Shown here in pieces: positions 36,971-46,356 of a stretch of DNA of 64,000 nt. The notes under the pieces are model-generated. The model was not told where the DNA came from. It did not search any database and worked only from the letters and a program-made list of their open reading frames with translations. How positions within the stretch are numbered: the stretch's first letter is position 1; each line of letters begins with the position of its first letter. The position numbers were made by a program, and so were the translations under genes. The stretch spans positions 62,001 to 126,000 of the forward strand of contig CAXXWT010000007.1 in assembly GCA_963674685.2 (NCBI GenBank), in the 5' to 3' direction. The stretch is from G963674685 sp963674685 (GTDB lineage Bacteria > Lernaellota > Lernaellaia > JACKCT01).

Positions 36971-38701
36971 TCAGTTTACCGCGGCGGTGAAAAGTCTGTG
37001 GAAAAATTCGGTGATGCTCGTCGCCCATCCGGCGCCGGATACTTCGGCGATGGTGGCGAAAACGCCTCCGAAGATCATCCCGCCCATGCCGAGAAGCTTT
37101 CCCACGTCCTGGCCTTTGAGGCTGCCCAGCAGCTTCGGCTCGTGGGAAAGATATGCGGATGCGGCGAAAAGCTCTTCGCCGATGAGCGTGTAGTCACAGG
37201 CGGCGATGAAAAAGGGGAGTTGCGCGGGTTGCGCCGTTCCCGCGATCTGGATGGCCCCGATGTGATTGCCTGTTTCGGCCAGAATCAGCGACTCGGCGAA
37301 GAAGGCCCCGAAATACAGGCATGTCGCCGGTTTGTTGCGGACCATGAGGCCGTTGACGCCGGCCACGTAGCCGAATTGCTCGTCGGTCAGATAGGTGACG
37401 ATGTCGTCGTTGTATGCATCGGGGCGCCCCACGGAAATGAAGGCTTCCTTGACCGTTTCGCGGCCCGTGGTCATCACGAGGCTCTTGGACGTGGGCACCA
37501 TCAGCCGCGTGTCGTATTCGGCCACCTGCCGGGCGATTCTCCCGAGGATGACGATGGACGCCACGGTCTGCACGTCGTTCATGTCCAGAATGCCGGGGAT
37601 GAATAATACGGGTTTGCCCATTTCCGTGGCGCGTCCGATGGATTCCTCGATGGCTTCCAGGCCGGCGATTTTCCGGACGAAAAGCTTTTTTCCGCTTTTG
37701 ATCGACTGGATGAAATACGTGATGAAAATCGACAGGATCAGCGCGAATAAAAAGAAGTTCCAGGTCTCCCAGTTAATCAGTTGAACTTTCGCCCGGGCCG
37801 CGTTGCTGTGCTCGGAAACCGCCAGCCCTCCGTCGGCGTCCGCGGCGGCGACCATGTAATAATAATCCTTGTCCTTGGGGCCGCTTTTGTGGCTCTCGTC
37901 AGCATATTCGCTTCGCTCTTTTCCCACGGAGCCGATGAGTTTGTAATCTCCTTCGGCCTGCGTGGAGCGATAGATATTGTATCGGAGGCCGGCGGCTGCC
38001 GCCGCGGCGGCGGGAGGCGTCCAGGACACGATGATTCCGGCGCCGGCGTCGTTGGGCTTGTCTTTGGCCGAGACGTTGATGGGCGCCGCCACGGCGCTGC
38101 CCGCGGAGACTTCGTGGCGGTTATCCCAGGCGATAATCTGCCTTTCCGGCAAAACGGGGCCGAGATCGGTGATCGCTTTACCCGACACGAGAGAAAAGGC
38201 ATAGGATATATCCTCGCCCTTAAACGACGCCACGCGATAAAGATATTGATCCCCGTCGCGCAATCCCTCGTCTGAGTATTCGTAGTTTTTGCCGGCCTTG
38301 GCGTCGGCGGAAAGTTCGGCGATTTGCTTGAAAGGTCCGTATCCTTGGCCGTCTTTTTCGGCGCGGTATACCCGATAACCGCTGACGGCGGGGTATTTCG
38401 GATCGCAGCCGTTCCAGGAAACCAATGCCGTCGATCCTTTGTCGTCCGGCGCATCGGCGGCTTTGGCGAAAAGCGGGGGGCAGACGGCCGCATGGAATGT
38501 GTTGCCGTCCGCGGGTTCGGGGGCCGCGGCCGTGTCGGCTTCCTGAATGTCCGCTTCCGTAATGACCGGAATTTCCACATCCATTTCCACCGGGACGGCG
38601 AGTTCGTCCGGTTCCTGCGCGGCGGCGGAATGCGCCCCCCATGGCGCCGCGACAAGCGACGCAAAAAACACGAACGCGAAAAATCGCGCATGCCTTGGCA
38701 T
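36971..38701 (-). CDS. Fibronectin-III and DUF6754-type membrane protein, first gene of the uncharacterised operon
   Basis: A 576-residue protein with a signal peptide (ending near AHSAAAQE) and an acidic Ala/Pro-rich stretch. Two fibronectin type III domains follow (ALVSWNGCDPKYPAVSGYRV; GIIVSWTPPAAAAAAAGLRY), then a membrane helix (residues 311-335, FFLFALILSIFITYFIQSI). A cytoplasmic domain of about 200 residues ends the protein. It has FIPGILDMNDVQTVASIVIL, YLTDEQFGYVAGVNG, GAFFAESLILAETGN and YTLIGEELFAASAYL, which I recall from the uncharacterised DUF6754 family (to be confirmed by search). The frame opens at 38797, but ATG 38701 has GGGAGG eight bases upstream. It heads the operon. Confidence 0.8.
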   Translation of the reverse strand: MPRHARFFAFVFFASLVAAPWGAHSAAAQEPDELAVPVEMDVEIPVITEADIQEADTAAAPEPADGNTFHAAVCPPLFAKAADAPDDKGSTALVSWNGCDPKYPAVSGYRVYRAEKDGQGYGPFKQIAELSADAKAGKNYEYSDEGLRDGDQYLYRVASFKGEDISYAFSLVSGKAITDLGPVLPERQIIAWDNRHEVSAGSAVAAPINVSAKDKPNDAGAGIIVSWTPPAAAAAAAGLRYNIYRSTQAEGDYKLIGSVGKERSEYADESHKSGPKDKDYYYMVAAADADGGLAVSEHSNAARAKVQLINWETWNFFLFALILSIFITYFIQSIKSGKKLFVRKIAGLEAIEESIGRATEMGKPVLFIPGILDMNDVQTVASIVILGRIARQVAEYDTRLMVPTSKSLVMTTGRETVKEAFISVGRPDAYNDDIVTYLTDEQFGYVAGVNGLMVRNKPATCLYFGAFFAESLILAETGNHIGAIQIAGTAQPAQLPFFIAACDYTLIGEELFAASAYLSHEPKLLGSLKGQDVGKLLGMGGMIFGGVFATIAEVSGAGWATSITEFFHRLFTAAVN

Positions 38702-38926
38702 TGGGAATCCTCCCAAATCTTTCTTGAATGAAATGTTTTGCGTGTTTGGAGGATTTTCCCGGCGCCAATGAACCCCGGGTAAGCCAATCCCCATCACAAT
38801 AACGCCCGAGCTTAACCGCTACGCGCCTTCCGCGTCAAATTACCCTCTACAAACGCGAGACGATAGGTTATCATGTCGCCTTAGTCGGCGAACGGATTTT
38901 TTCGGGTAGAATACGCGAAAGGTGAA

Positions 38927-41900
38927 GTGAATTTGATCCGAAAAGCAGCGATTATCGGCATGTGCGCAGCGGCGGTTGCCCTTTCCTGGTCTATCGCTTT
39001 TGCCGAATGGCTGCCTTTAAACGGAGCTTCAAAAACACGAGAAGCATATTCGCTGACTTTGATAAAAAGCACGGATGAATTTTTTACGGCCGAGTTTGAG
39101 TTAAAAGGTTTCGAAGTTTATCGCGACGGCGGATTCGATAAACTGACAATCCCGGATGCGGCTTACGTCGGGCAAATCGGCAAACCCGCGCTTCCTGCGA
39201 TCAGAAAATTGATACAGATCCCGGCCCGCAAGGATTTTCGCGTCGAGATGACGGAAATCGACAGCGTGGAGCTTCAGGGTTTATATGTCGAAGCGCAGCA
39301 GCCTTTCGTGACCGACGATCAGCTTCCGCTTCCTTCGGTGATCGACGCGGCGGCGTATGCGTCGGATCGCCTTTTCCCGGAACAAATCGTTGAAGTTGCC
39401 CGCCCGGCGATATGGGGAGGGATTCGCGCGGCGACGCTTTCGATCAATCCCCTTCGATTCAATCCCGGGCAGGGCGCGCTGACGGCGGCCCGCCGGATTC
39501 GATTCACGGTGTACTTTGAAGGCGTAAACACGCAAAACGCCCTGATGGACGATCCCGGATTTGTTGCCCCCGGCAGGCGGCGGCTTCTTTCCAAAAGCCT
39601 TTTCAATTATCGCGATTTCGCCGCGCCGCCGGCGGCAAGCGATGCGGAAACGAGTTACCTTATCGTCATCGACGAGGCCTTTGAGGGTCATGAAAAAATC
39701 GCCGAGCTTGCCGCGCGGCATGAGGAATCGGGCCACGTCGTCGAGATCGCCGCGGCGCAGGATATCACCGGGGAGGAAGATCCCGCCGGCGACCTCAAGG
39801 ATTTCATCCAAAGCGTCTACGATCAAAGCTCGCCGCGCATGCTGGAATACGTGCTTTTCATCGGCGATCAGGGACTCGACCTCATTCCCATGAAAGAAGG
39901 CGCCTCGGGAAAATTCGGCGACGCTCCCTACACTTTTTTGGAAGGCGACGATTATCTGTCCGACGTGGCTCTGGGTCGCCTGCCCGCCAAAACGGAAGCG
40001 GAACTGGAAATCATGATCGACAAGATTCTCTTCTGGTCCGGCGACGATTTCGGCGGCGACTGGCTGGGAGCGTCCATGCTGGCCGCCCACCGCCAGGGAT
40101 ACCCGGATAAGTACACGGCGGCCTGCGAGGCGATCAGAACCCACGAATACCGGCTGCCGCCTCCCATATTCACCACGCAGTACGGCGGCGAGGAGGCCAC
40201 CAACGAAAGCCTGACGCGGCAGATCGACGAAGGCCGCGTCATCATCAGTTATCGCGGTCACGGCAATTCCGTGTCGTGGCTCGGTTGGTCCAGCCTGGGC
40301 GAATACTTCAACACCGGCGACGTGGCGGCCTTGAGCAATGACGCCAGGCCGTCGATTCTGTTTTCCATCGCCTGCGAAAATGCGGACATGAGCCGAAACG
40401 ATCCCTGCTTCGCCGAGTCGTGGCTGATTCATCCCGCCGGGGGCGCGGCGGCGGTCTTGGGATCGATTTACGCCAGCTACACGATACCCAACGACGAATT
40501 CAACAAGTATTTGTTCAAAGCCATTTACGACGACGGCGTCACCACCCTGGGAGACGTGATCAACAAGGCCAACGCCGACGTATACGCCCATTTTCTCGGC
40601 GATCCGACGTATGAGGATTACACGCGAAAAAACATCGACATGTATTTGTGGCTGGGCGATCCGGCCATGTCGCTGCCCATCACGGAACTGGACGCGCCGT
40701 ACAACTTAAACGCCGAGGCCCTGGATACGCAGCGCGTGGTCCTGGAGTGGGTCGATCAATCCGACGACGAGGATTATTTCATTCTGGAGATGTCCGAAAG
40801 CGACCGCGGCGACTGGCGGATCATCGACAATCTTCCGGCCGATGAAACATCTTATGAATACGACGGCTTCACCGAGGCGCAGGGCGCCTATTTCAGAATG
40901 AAAGCCGTCGCCGGCGAAACCCAAAGCTATTATTCCAACATTGCATACGCGCAGACGCTGCCCGCGGCGCCTGATAACCTGCAGGCCGAAGCGCAAAGCC
41001 TCTCGTCGGTTCGCCTGAGCTGGTCGGACAACTCGATCGGAGAAAGCGGATACAGGATCCATCGGCGCCTTGCCGGAGAAACGGATTTTATTGAAATCGA
41101 CGAGACGGGGGCCGATGTCGCGAGCTTTACCGACGAGGGCCTGGCCGAAGGTTCCGGTTATGAATACGTCGTGGAAGCATTCAGCGCAGGCGGCGCTTCG
41201 CCCGCCGAAACGCCGGTTTCGGCTGCCACGCTGTGCGCCCCGCCGGTCGAGCTCGAAGCCGAAAGCTATGAGGATCTGACCGTCTCGCTGCGCTGGATCG
41301 ACGCTTCCGGAGGCGAGGACAGTTTTATTATTTATCGAAAAGCGCCCGCCGACTCCGATGACTGGGAAATTGCCGGATACGCCCCCGCCGACGCATCGGG
41401 ATACACGGACGCGGCCGCGGGTGAGGCGCGGCAGCTCGCCTACGCCATTTCCGCGCAAAACAGCGGCGGCGTCGGCCCCAAATCGGAAATCTGTTTTGCC
41501 CTGACCGTTCCGTCGACGCCGCGGGCCCTGACCGCCGACGCGATTTCCAACAGCGCCGTAGCCCTTTCCTGGACCGATTCAAGCCTTGGGGAAACGCATT
41601 TTATGCTTTCGCGAAGTTTCGACGGCGGCAGCTGGGAGGAAAGAGCGCTGATCCCGGCGCAGGCCGCGGGTTATCGCGATGACGGCCTTGTCGAGGGACA
41701 AATCGTTTATTACCGGCTTTATGCCGTCAATGACGCGGGAAATTCCCGGATCGGCAACACCGCGCAAACTCGGACTTTGCCCAGGGCTCCGTCGGACCTT
41801 GCCGCGGCCTCCGCCGAAAAGGGCGTTATTTTGACCTGGACGGACAATTCCGGAGTGGAAAGCGGATACCGGATTGAAAGACGCCTCGAAAGCGGCGGAT

Positions 41901-42145
41901 TCGAGACCATTGCCGCCGTCGGGGAAAACGATAATACTTATACCGACAAATCGGCGACGCCATCGAGCCTGACCTACCGAGTCGCCGCTTTTCATGGCTA
42001 CGGGGACTCGGAATATTCCAATCACGCCGCCGTCGGAAATGACGATGATTCGTCGGATACGGATGACGACGCTCAAAGCGAGGGGGTGAGCGTCGCCGAC
42101 GCGGACGATGACGACGAGGACGCGCAAAGCGGCTGCGGTTGGTGA
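38927..42145 (+). CDS. Gingipain-like C25 cysteine peptidase with five fibronectin III domains and Cys-ending acidic tail
   Basis: A 1072-residue secreted peptidase. Signal peptide (residues 1-26), a propeptide-like N-terminal region (ALPAIRKLIQIPARKDFRV), then the caspase-fold C25 catalytic domain. The catalytic His is in IISYRGHGNSVSW and the nucleophile Cys in FSIACENADMS. Five FN3 domains follow from about residue 590 to 1035 (LEWVDQS, LSWSDNS, LRWIDAS, LSWTDSS, LTWTDNS). The protein ends in an Asp-rich tail and SGCGW. The start may be GTG 38927 or TTG 38933, both after AAGGTGA. It probably degrades proteins at or outside the cell surface; the short Cys tail may anchor it. Confidence 0.88.
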   Translation: MNLIRKAAIIGMCAAAVALSWSIAFAEWLPLNGASKTREAYSLTLIKSTDEFFTAEFELKGFEVYRDGGFDKLTIPDAAYVGQIGKPALPAIRKLIQIPARKDFRVEMTEIDSVELQGLYVEAQQPFVTDDQLPLPSVIDAAAYASDRLFPEQIVEVARPAIWGGIRAATLSINPLRFNPGQGALTAARRIRFTVYFEGVNTQNALMDDPGFVAPGRRRLLSKSLFNYRDFAAPPAASDAETSYLIVIDEAFEGHEKIAELAARHEESGHVVEIAAAQDITGEEDPAGDLKDFIQSVYDQSSPRMLEYVLFIGDQGLDLIPMKEGASGKFGDAPYTFLEGDDYLSDVALGRLPAKTEAELEIMIDKILFWSGDDFGGDWLGASMLAAHRQGYPDKYTAACEAIRTHEYRLPPPIFTTQYGGEEATNESLTRQIDEGRVIISYRGHGNSVSWLGWSSLGEYFNTGDVAALSNDARPSILFSIACENADMSRNDPCFAESWLIHPAGGAAAVLGSIYASYTIPNDEFNKYLFKAIYDDGVTTLGDVINKANADVYAHFLGDPTYEDYTRKNIDMYLWLGDPAMSLPITELDAPYNLNAEALDTQRVVLEWVDQSDDEDYFILEMSESDRGDWRIIDNLPADETSYEYDGFTEAQGAYFRMKAVAGETQSYYSNIAYAQTLPAAPDNLQAEAQSLSSVRLSWSDNSIGESGYRIHRRLAGETDFIEIDETGADVASFTDEGLAEGSGYEYVVEAFSAGGASPAETPVSAATLCAPPVELEAESYEDLTVSLRWIDASGGEDSFIIYRKAPADSDDWEIAGYAPADASGYTDAAAGEARQLAYAISAQNSGGVGPKSEICFALTVPSTPRALTADAISNSAVALSWTDSSLGETHFMLSRSFDGGSWEERALIPAQAAGYRDDGLVEGQIVYYRLYAVNDAGNSRIGNTAQTRTLPRAPSDLAAASAEKGVILTWTDNSGVESGYRIERRLESGGFETIAAVGENDNTYTDKSATPSSLTYRVAAFHGYGDSEYSNHAAVGNDDDSSDTDDDAQSEGVSVADADDDDEDAQSGCGW

Positions 42146-42339
42146 AGCGGGTTCGCAAATTTCTTCCTGTCATCTTAAGGGGAAAATGCAAAGTTTCTTT
42201 TGGCGGCGCGGGCGAACCGTTGAAAAATAAAGCGAAGAACCATAAAGTATAAAATGGCATGGGTTTTTTTTTACGCGTTCCAATTTTAAATCAAGGTTTG
42301 CTGACTCAACCGGATAAAACCGGTGAGGGGGTATTGACA

Positions 42340-44646
42340 ATGGGGAATCGGATCCTGGTCGTCGATGACGATAAAAACATCGGCCAGATCCTTCACGCGT
42401 CACTCAGTACAAAAGGTTTTGAAGTATACGTCACGAAAAACGGCGAAGACGCGCTAAGGCAGTTCGACGAGATTAAGCCCGACCTTGTTTTGCTGGATGT
42501 TCTGTTGCCGAAAATGAACGGCTGGGATGTCTGCAAGACGATCAAGATGCGGTCCGACGGAGCTATTACGCCTGTCTTGCTGATGAGCGCCGTTTATAAA
42601 ACCCCCAAAATGCAGCAAGACGCCAAGGTGAAGTATCTGGCCGATGCTTTCGTGGAAAAACCCTTCCAACTTTCCAGGCTGATAGAGGTTATCATCGGGA
42701 TGATCGGCGAGCCTCCTCCGCCTCCCGAACCGGTTGAGTCGGAAGAAGGCGAAGCCGAAACGGATATGGATGAAGGACAGGAGCCCAAACCTGCGCCGAA
42801 AGCGAAAGAACCGATCGCCCTGGAAGGCGACATTTCCTCCGTTTCCTTCCCCGAGTTGCTTCACGATCTTTACGTGATGGGCAAATCCGGCCGCTTGATG
42901 ATGAAGTCCGACGACAAGGTCAAGGAAATCGAGGTCATGGACGGATATCCGGTTTCCGTGAACACCAGCCTTCCCGGCGAATACCTGGGCAACTTTCTGG
43001 TTCGGATGCGCATCATCACCGAAGAACAGGCCGTGGAATCGGTCAAGCTCATGCAGTCCGGCAGCCGACTTCAGGGCACAATTCTCATGGAAATGGGCCT
43101 GCTGACGCCGCAGCAACTGGTCAATTATCTCAAAATGCAGGTCAGGGAAAAACTCTTCGAGATATTCTCCTGGCGTGAAGGGTCATACAAGTTCGCCGAA
43201 GACGCTGACGTCAAGGGCGACATTCAGAATGTCGACATGTCCGTCGCCAACATCATTAACGAAGGCGTCCGGCTCTTTTACGATTATGACCGGCTTGTGC
43301 CGCTCACCAAGCATTTCGGCCAGCGTTTCCTGCACCTGGGCGGCAATCGGCGATATCGGTTCCAGGAAATTCATATGACCCCCGATGAATCCAAGCTCGT
43401 GGATTTCATCGACGGGACCAAATCTTTCGAAGAAATCGTTTCCAAATCCGTCTTGCCGCTGGAACGCACGCTCCAGGTTCTCTATACGCTGATTGTCAGC
43501 GGTATGGTGGAGCCGATCTCCGAGTCCAGCGACGATCCCCAGACGGCCTTGAGTTACGGCCAGGATGTGGTTCGCGAAGCTCAGGAACTGGCCAAGGCCG
43601 TGCAGGCGGAAAAGAAGTCAAAAGAAGCCAAGAAGAAGACCGGACCCCCGGATGTCATTATCCTGGACGGTCCCGAGCCGCCGAAGTCCGATAAAAAGAC
43701 TCCGGATGTCATTATTTTGGACGGCCCGGAACCCGAGGGAACTCCCGCTCCGGCCGCTCAAGCTCCCAAGGCTCCCAAAAAGGAAGTCAAGCCCGCTCCG
43801 GCGCCGGCGGAATCGGCGATCGATACCGACGGCGAGGACGCGAAAACCCGCCGCCGCGTATTGGAAGTTTATAAACGCCTGACGACCGACAATCTGTTCG
43901 AGATCCTGGGCGTTTCCGAAACGCCGACGGAGCAGGAAGTCAGGCTCGCTTATCACAAACTGGCCAAAGAGTTTCACCCGGACCGCTTTTTCGGACGCGC
44001 CAGCACCGAAGTGAAAGGAAAGGTCGAGGAAATTTTTCGCGCCGTCAACGAGGCCTATGATCGCCTCAACACGCAAGAAAAAATCATCAACTACAAAGAA
44101 GAACTCGCCGGAATCGAGCCGCAGAAGGAAGATTCCACGAGGGTCAAGGGCGTCAAGGACATCATTTCCGCCGAGCAGAGGTATCAGGCGGGACTTTCCT
44201 TCCTGAAGGAAAAGCGTTTCACGCGAGCGGCTCACGCGCTGCGGGAAGCTCTGGAAATCGCGCCCAACGAAGCGGAATACCTGGCTTATTACGCCTGGGC
44301 TTTATACAACATCCCTTACGAAAAGGACGCCGACGAAGAGGAACTGAAACTGCGCCCCAACGAATCCATGGGCGATCTTCAGTTCGAGGCCAGGGAGTCC
44401 CTCAACCGCGCCTTGCAGATCAATCCGCGATGCGAAAAAGCCTATTTGTTTTTGGGAGCCATCTACAAACGGCAGGGCTTAAGCGAGTTCGCCGAAAAGC
44501 AATATGAAAAGGCTCTGATCTGCAATCCGAACTCGGTCGAAGCGTTGCGGGAACTGCGCCTGATCAAACTCAAGGAGCAGCAGGCGAATCAGAAAAAGGT
44601 GGGGTTCTTCGAAAAGCTTTTCAAAAAGAAAGCGCCCAAGGCCTAA
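42340..44646 (+). CDS. Response regulator fused to DUF4388 (PATAN), J-domain and TPR
   Basis: A 768-residue multidomain protein. Residues 1-122 form a receiver (RILVVDDDKN, PDLVLLDVLLPKMNG, FVEKPFQL). After a Pro/Glu linker comes a DUF4388-type domain (LEGDISSVSFPELLHDLYVM, LLTPQQLVNYLKMQVREKLF). A second linker repeats PDVIILDGPEPP/PEPE twice. A J-domain follows (FEILGVSETPTEQEVRLAYH, with HPD in KEFHPDRFFG) and TPRs to the end (AYLFLGAIYKRQGLSEFAEK). GAGGGGG precedes ATG 42340; the frame is open to 42259. The J-domain should recruit DnaK. Similar fusions occur in deltaproteobacterial lineages, perhaps in polarity or gliding control, but the role is unknown. Confidence 0.85.
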   Translation: MGNRILVVDDDKNIGQILHASLSTKGFEVYVTKNGEDALRQFDEIKPDLVLLDVLLPKMNGWDVCKTIKMRSDGAITPVLLMSAVYKTPKMQQDAKVKYLADAFVEKPFQLSRLIEVIIGMIGEPPPPPEPVESEEGEAETDMDEGQEPKPAPKAKEPIALEGDISSVSFPELLHDLYVMGKSGRLMMKSDDKVKEIEVMDGYPVSVNTSLPGEYLGNFLVRMRIITEEQAVESVKLMQSGSRLQGTILMEMGLLTPQQLVNYLKMQVREKLFEIFSWREGSYKFAEDADVKGDIQNVDMSVANIINEGVRLFYDYDRLVPLTKHFGQRFLHLGGNRRYRFQEIHMTPDESKLVDFIDGTKSFEEIVSKSVLPLERTLQVLYTLIVSGMVEPISESSDDPQTALSYGQDVVREAQELAKAVQAEKKSKEAKKKTGPPDVIILDGPEPPKSDKKTPDVIILDGPEPEGTPAPAAQAPKAPKKEVKPAPAPAESAIDTDGEDAKTRRRVLEVYKRLTTDNLFEILGVSETPTEQEVRLAYHKLAKEFHPDRFFGRASTEVKGKVEEIFRAVNEAYDRLNTQEKIINYKEELAGIEPQKEDSTRVKGVKDIISAEQRYQAGLSFLKEKRFTRAAHALREALEIAPNEAEYLAYYAWALYNIPYEKDADEEELKLRPNESMGDLQFEARESLNRALQINPRCEKAYLFLGAIYKRQGLSEFAEKQYEKALICNPNSVEALRELRLIKLKEQQANQKKVGFFEKLFKKKAPKA

Positions 44647-44701
44647 GACACGCGCAAAATTTCTTCCCATTTCTGTGTGAAAAATTCTTTTGCGCCGACG
44701 G

Positions 44702-44730
44702 GTGACTTGTAAAAAGTAAAGGTGTATATA
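44702..44730 (+). promoter_or_regulatory. Possible sigma70-type promoter of gdhA
   Basis: GTGACT (four of six to TTGACA) and TATATA (four of six to TATAAT) are spaced 17 bp, about 140 nt before the gdhA start. By-eye call only. Confidence 0.3.
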
Positions 44731-44869
44731 GTTCCCCAAACAGGGAGGCTAAATACCGAATGCTTTTTATGCGCGGGTACGATGACGCCAAGCCATCACG
44801 GAATTGTCGCCGGCGCCGCATTCGTTTTCACGCACGCCAACTTTTTTCAAAACATGTTCGGAGGTTATG

Positions 44870-46216
44870 ATGTACGCTTCCATCGATGCGTTCATGGAAA
44901 AGGTCAAGGCAAAAAATGCCGCGGAGAAGGAATTTCATCAGGCTGTTCACGAAGTCGTCGAATCGATCTGGCCGGTCATCGAACGAAACCCCAGGTATCA
45001 GGCGGCGAATATCCTCGACCGAATCGTCGAGCCGGAACGCGTGATGTTATTCCGCGTCCCCTGGGTCAACGATCAGGGGAAAGTCGAGGTCAACAGGGGA
45101 TTTCGGATCGAGATGAACAGCGCCATCGGACCTTATAAAGGCGGATTGCGTTTTCATCCCAGCGTCAATCTGGGCATCCTGAAATTCCTGGCGTTTGAGC
45201 AGGTCTTCAAAAACAGCCTGACGACTCTGCCCATGGGCGGCGGCAAGGGCGGTTCGGATTTCGATCCCAAGGGAAAAAGCGACAACGAGGTAATGCGCTT
45301 TTGCCAGGCCTTCATGAGCGAGCTGTTCCGCCACATCGGCCCGAACACCGACGTGCCCGCCGGCGACATCGGCGTGGGCGCCCGGGAGATCGGATTTCTT
45401 TTCGGCATGTATAAAAAACTGCGCAACGAATTTACCGGCGTGCTCACCGGCAAAGGACGCAATTGGGGCGGCTCCCTGATTCGCCCCGAGGCCACGGGGT
45501 ACGGCTGCGTCTATTTCGCCAAAGAAATGCTGACCACCAGAAACGACTCCTTCAAAGACAAGCGGGTCATGGTTTCCGGTTCCGGAAACGTGGCGCAGTA
45601 CGCCAATGAAAAAGTCATTGAACTGGGCGGCAGGGTCATCACCCTTTCCGATTCCAGCGGCTCGATTCTCGACGAAGACGGCATCGACCGCGAAAAGCTC
45701 GATTACATCATGGATCTGAAGAACAACCGCCGCGGACGCATCAAGGAATACGTCGAGAAATATCCTTCCGCCAAATATTTCGAGGGCGAACGTCCCTGGA
45801 AACTCGGCAAAGTCGACGTCGCGCTGCCTTGCGCCACGGAAAATGAAATCAACGCCGCGGAAGCCAAAGCCCTTGTGGCAGGCGGGTGCATGTGCGTCGC
45901 CGAGGGCGCCAACATGCCTTCCGAGCCGGGCGCCATCGACGTATATATGAACGCCGAGATTCTCTACGGTCCGGGCAAAGCGGCCAACGCCGGCGGCGTG
46001 GCGGTTTCCGGTCTGGAAATGACGCAAAACTCCATGCGCCTTTCCTGGACCCGCAAAGAAGTGGACGAGCGGCTGCACCAGATCATGAAGGATATCCATG
46101 AAGCGTGCGTGACGCACGGAAAAGAAGAGGGCGGATTCATCAACTACGTCAACGGCGCGAACGTGGCGGGCTTTTTGAAAGTCGCCGACTCCATGCTGGA
46201 CCAGGGCGTCGTCTGA
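44870..46216 (+). CDS. gdhA: Glutamate dehydrogenase (NADP-type hexameric)
   Basis: A 448-residue family I glutamate dehydrogenase interconverting 2-oxoglutarate plus ammonia and glutamate. The substrate site shows GPYKGGLRFHPSVNLGILK and LPMGGGKGGSDFDPKGKSD with the catalytic Lys; NTDVPAGDIGVGAREIGFL holds the conserved Asp; the cofactor fold has VSGSGNVAQYA. Length and motifs match the biosynthetic GdhA type. ATG 44870 is five bases after GGAGG (44860-44864); ATG 44867 is too close to it. A possible promoter and a strong terminator bracket it as a single-gene transcript. It assimilates ammonia in the cytoplasm. Confidence 0.96.
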   Translation: MYASIDAFMEKVKAKNAAEKEFHQAVHEVVESIWPVIERNPRYQAANILDRIVEPERVMLFRVPWVNDQGKVEVNRGFRIEMNSAIGPYKGGLRFHPSVNLGILKFLAFEQVFKNSLTTLPMGGGKGGSDFDPKGKSDNEVMRFCQAFMSELFRHIGPNTDVPAGDIGVGAREIGFLFGMYKKLRNEFTGVLTGKGRNWGGSLIRPEATGYGCVYFAKEMLTTRNDSFKDKRVMVSGSGNVAQYANEKVIELGGRVITLSDSSGSILDEDGIDREKLDYIMDLKNNRRGRIKEYVEKYPSAKYFEGERPWKLGKVDVALPCATENEINAAEAKALVAGGCMCVAEGANMPSEPGAIDVYMNAEILYGPGKAANAGGVAVSGLEMTQNSMRLSWTRKEVDERLHQIMKDIHEACVTHGKEEGGFINYVNGANVAGFLKVADSMLDQGVV

Positions 46217-46250
46217 TCGGATCGAACGCCGGTTAAAAAAAATATTCATG

Positions 46251-46285
46251 TATCGCCCGCCGAATTTGCGCGGGCGATATTTTTT
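46251..46285 (+). terminator. Rho-independent terminator of gdhA
   Basis: A perfect 10-bp stem TATCGCCCGC/GCGGGCGATA (46251-46260 with 46270-46279), 9-nt loop, then six T. It begins 34 nt after the gdhA stop codon. Confidence 0.92.
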
Positions 46286-46356
46286 AGGCGATAATTCAGC
46301 GGATTGAAGTCTTTTGCCGAATGATGATTTCGCATTTCAACGGGAGTACGCGTTTT

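Noticed and set aside
39281..40591. 436-codon frame on the minus strand within the C25 peptidase gene
   Set aside because: The plus strand carries the catalytic His and Cys motifs; the minus frame has no recognisable domain.
42240..42339. sigma54-type promoter before the receiver/J-domain fusion gene
   Set aside because: TGGCA occurs, but the -12 GC element is missing at the needed spacing.
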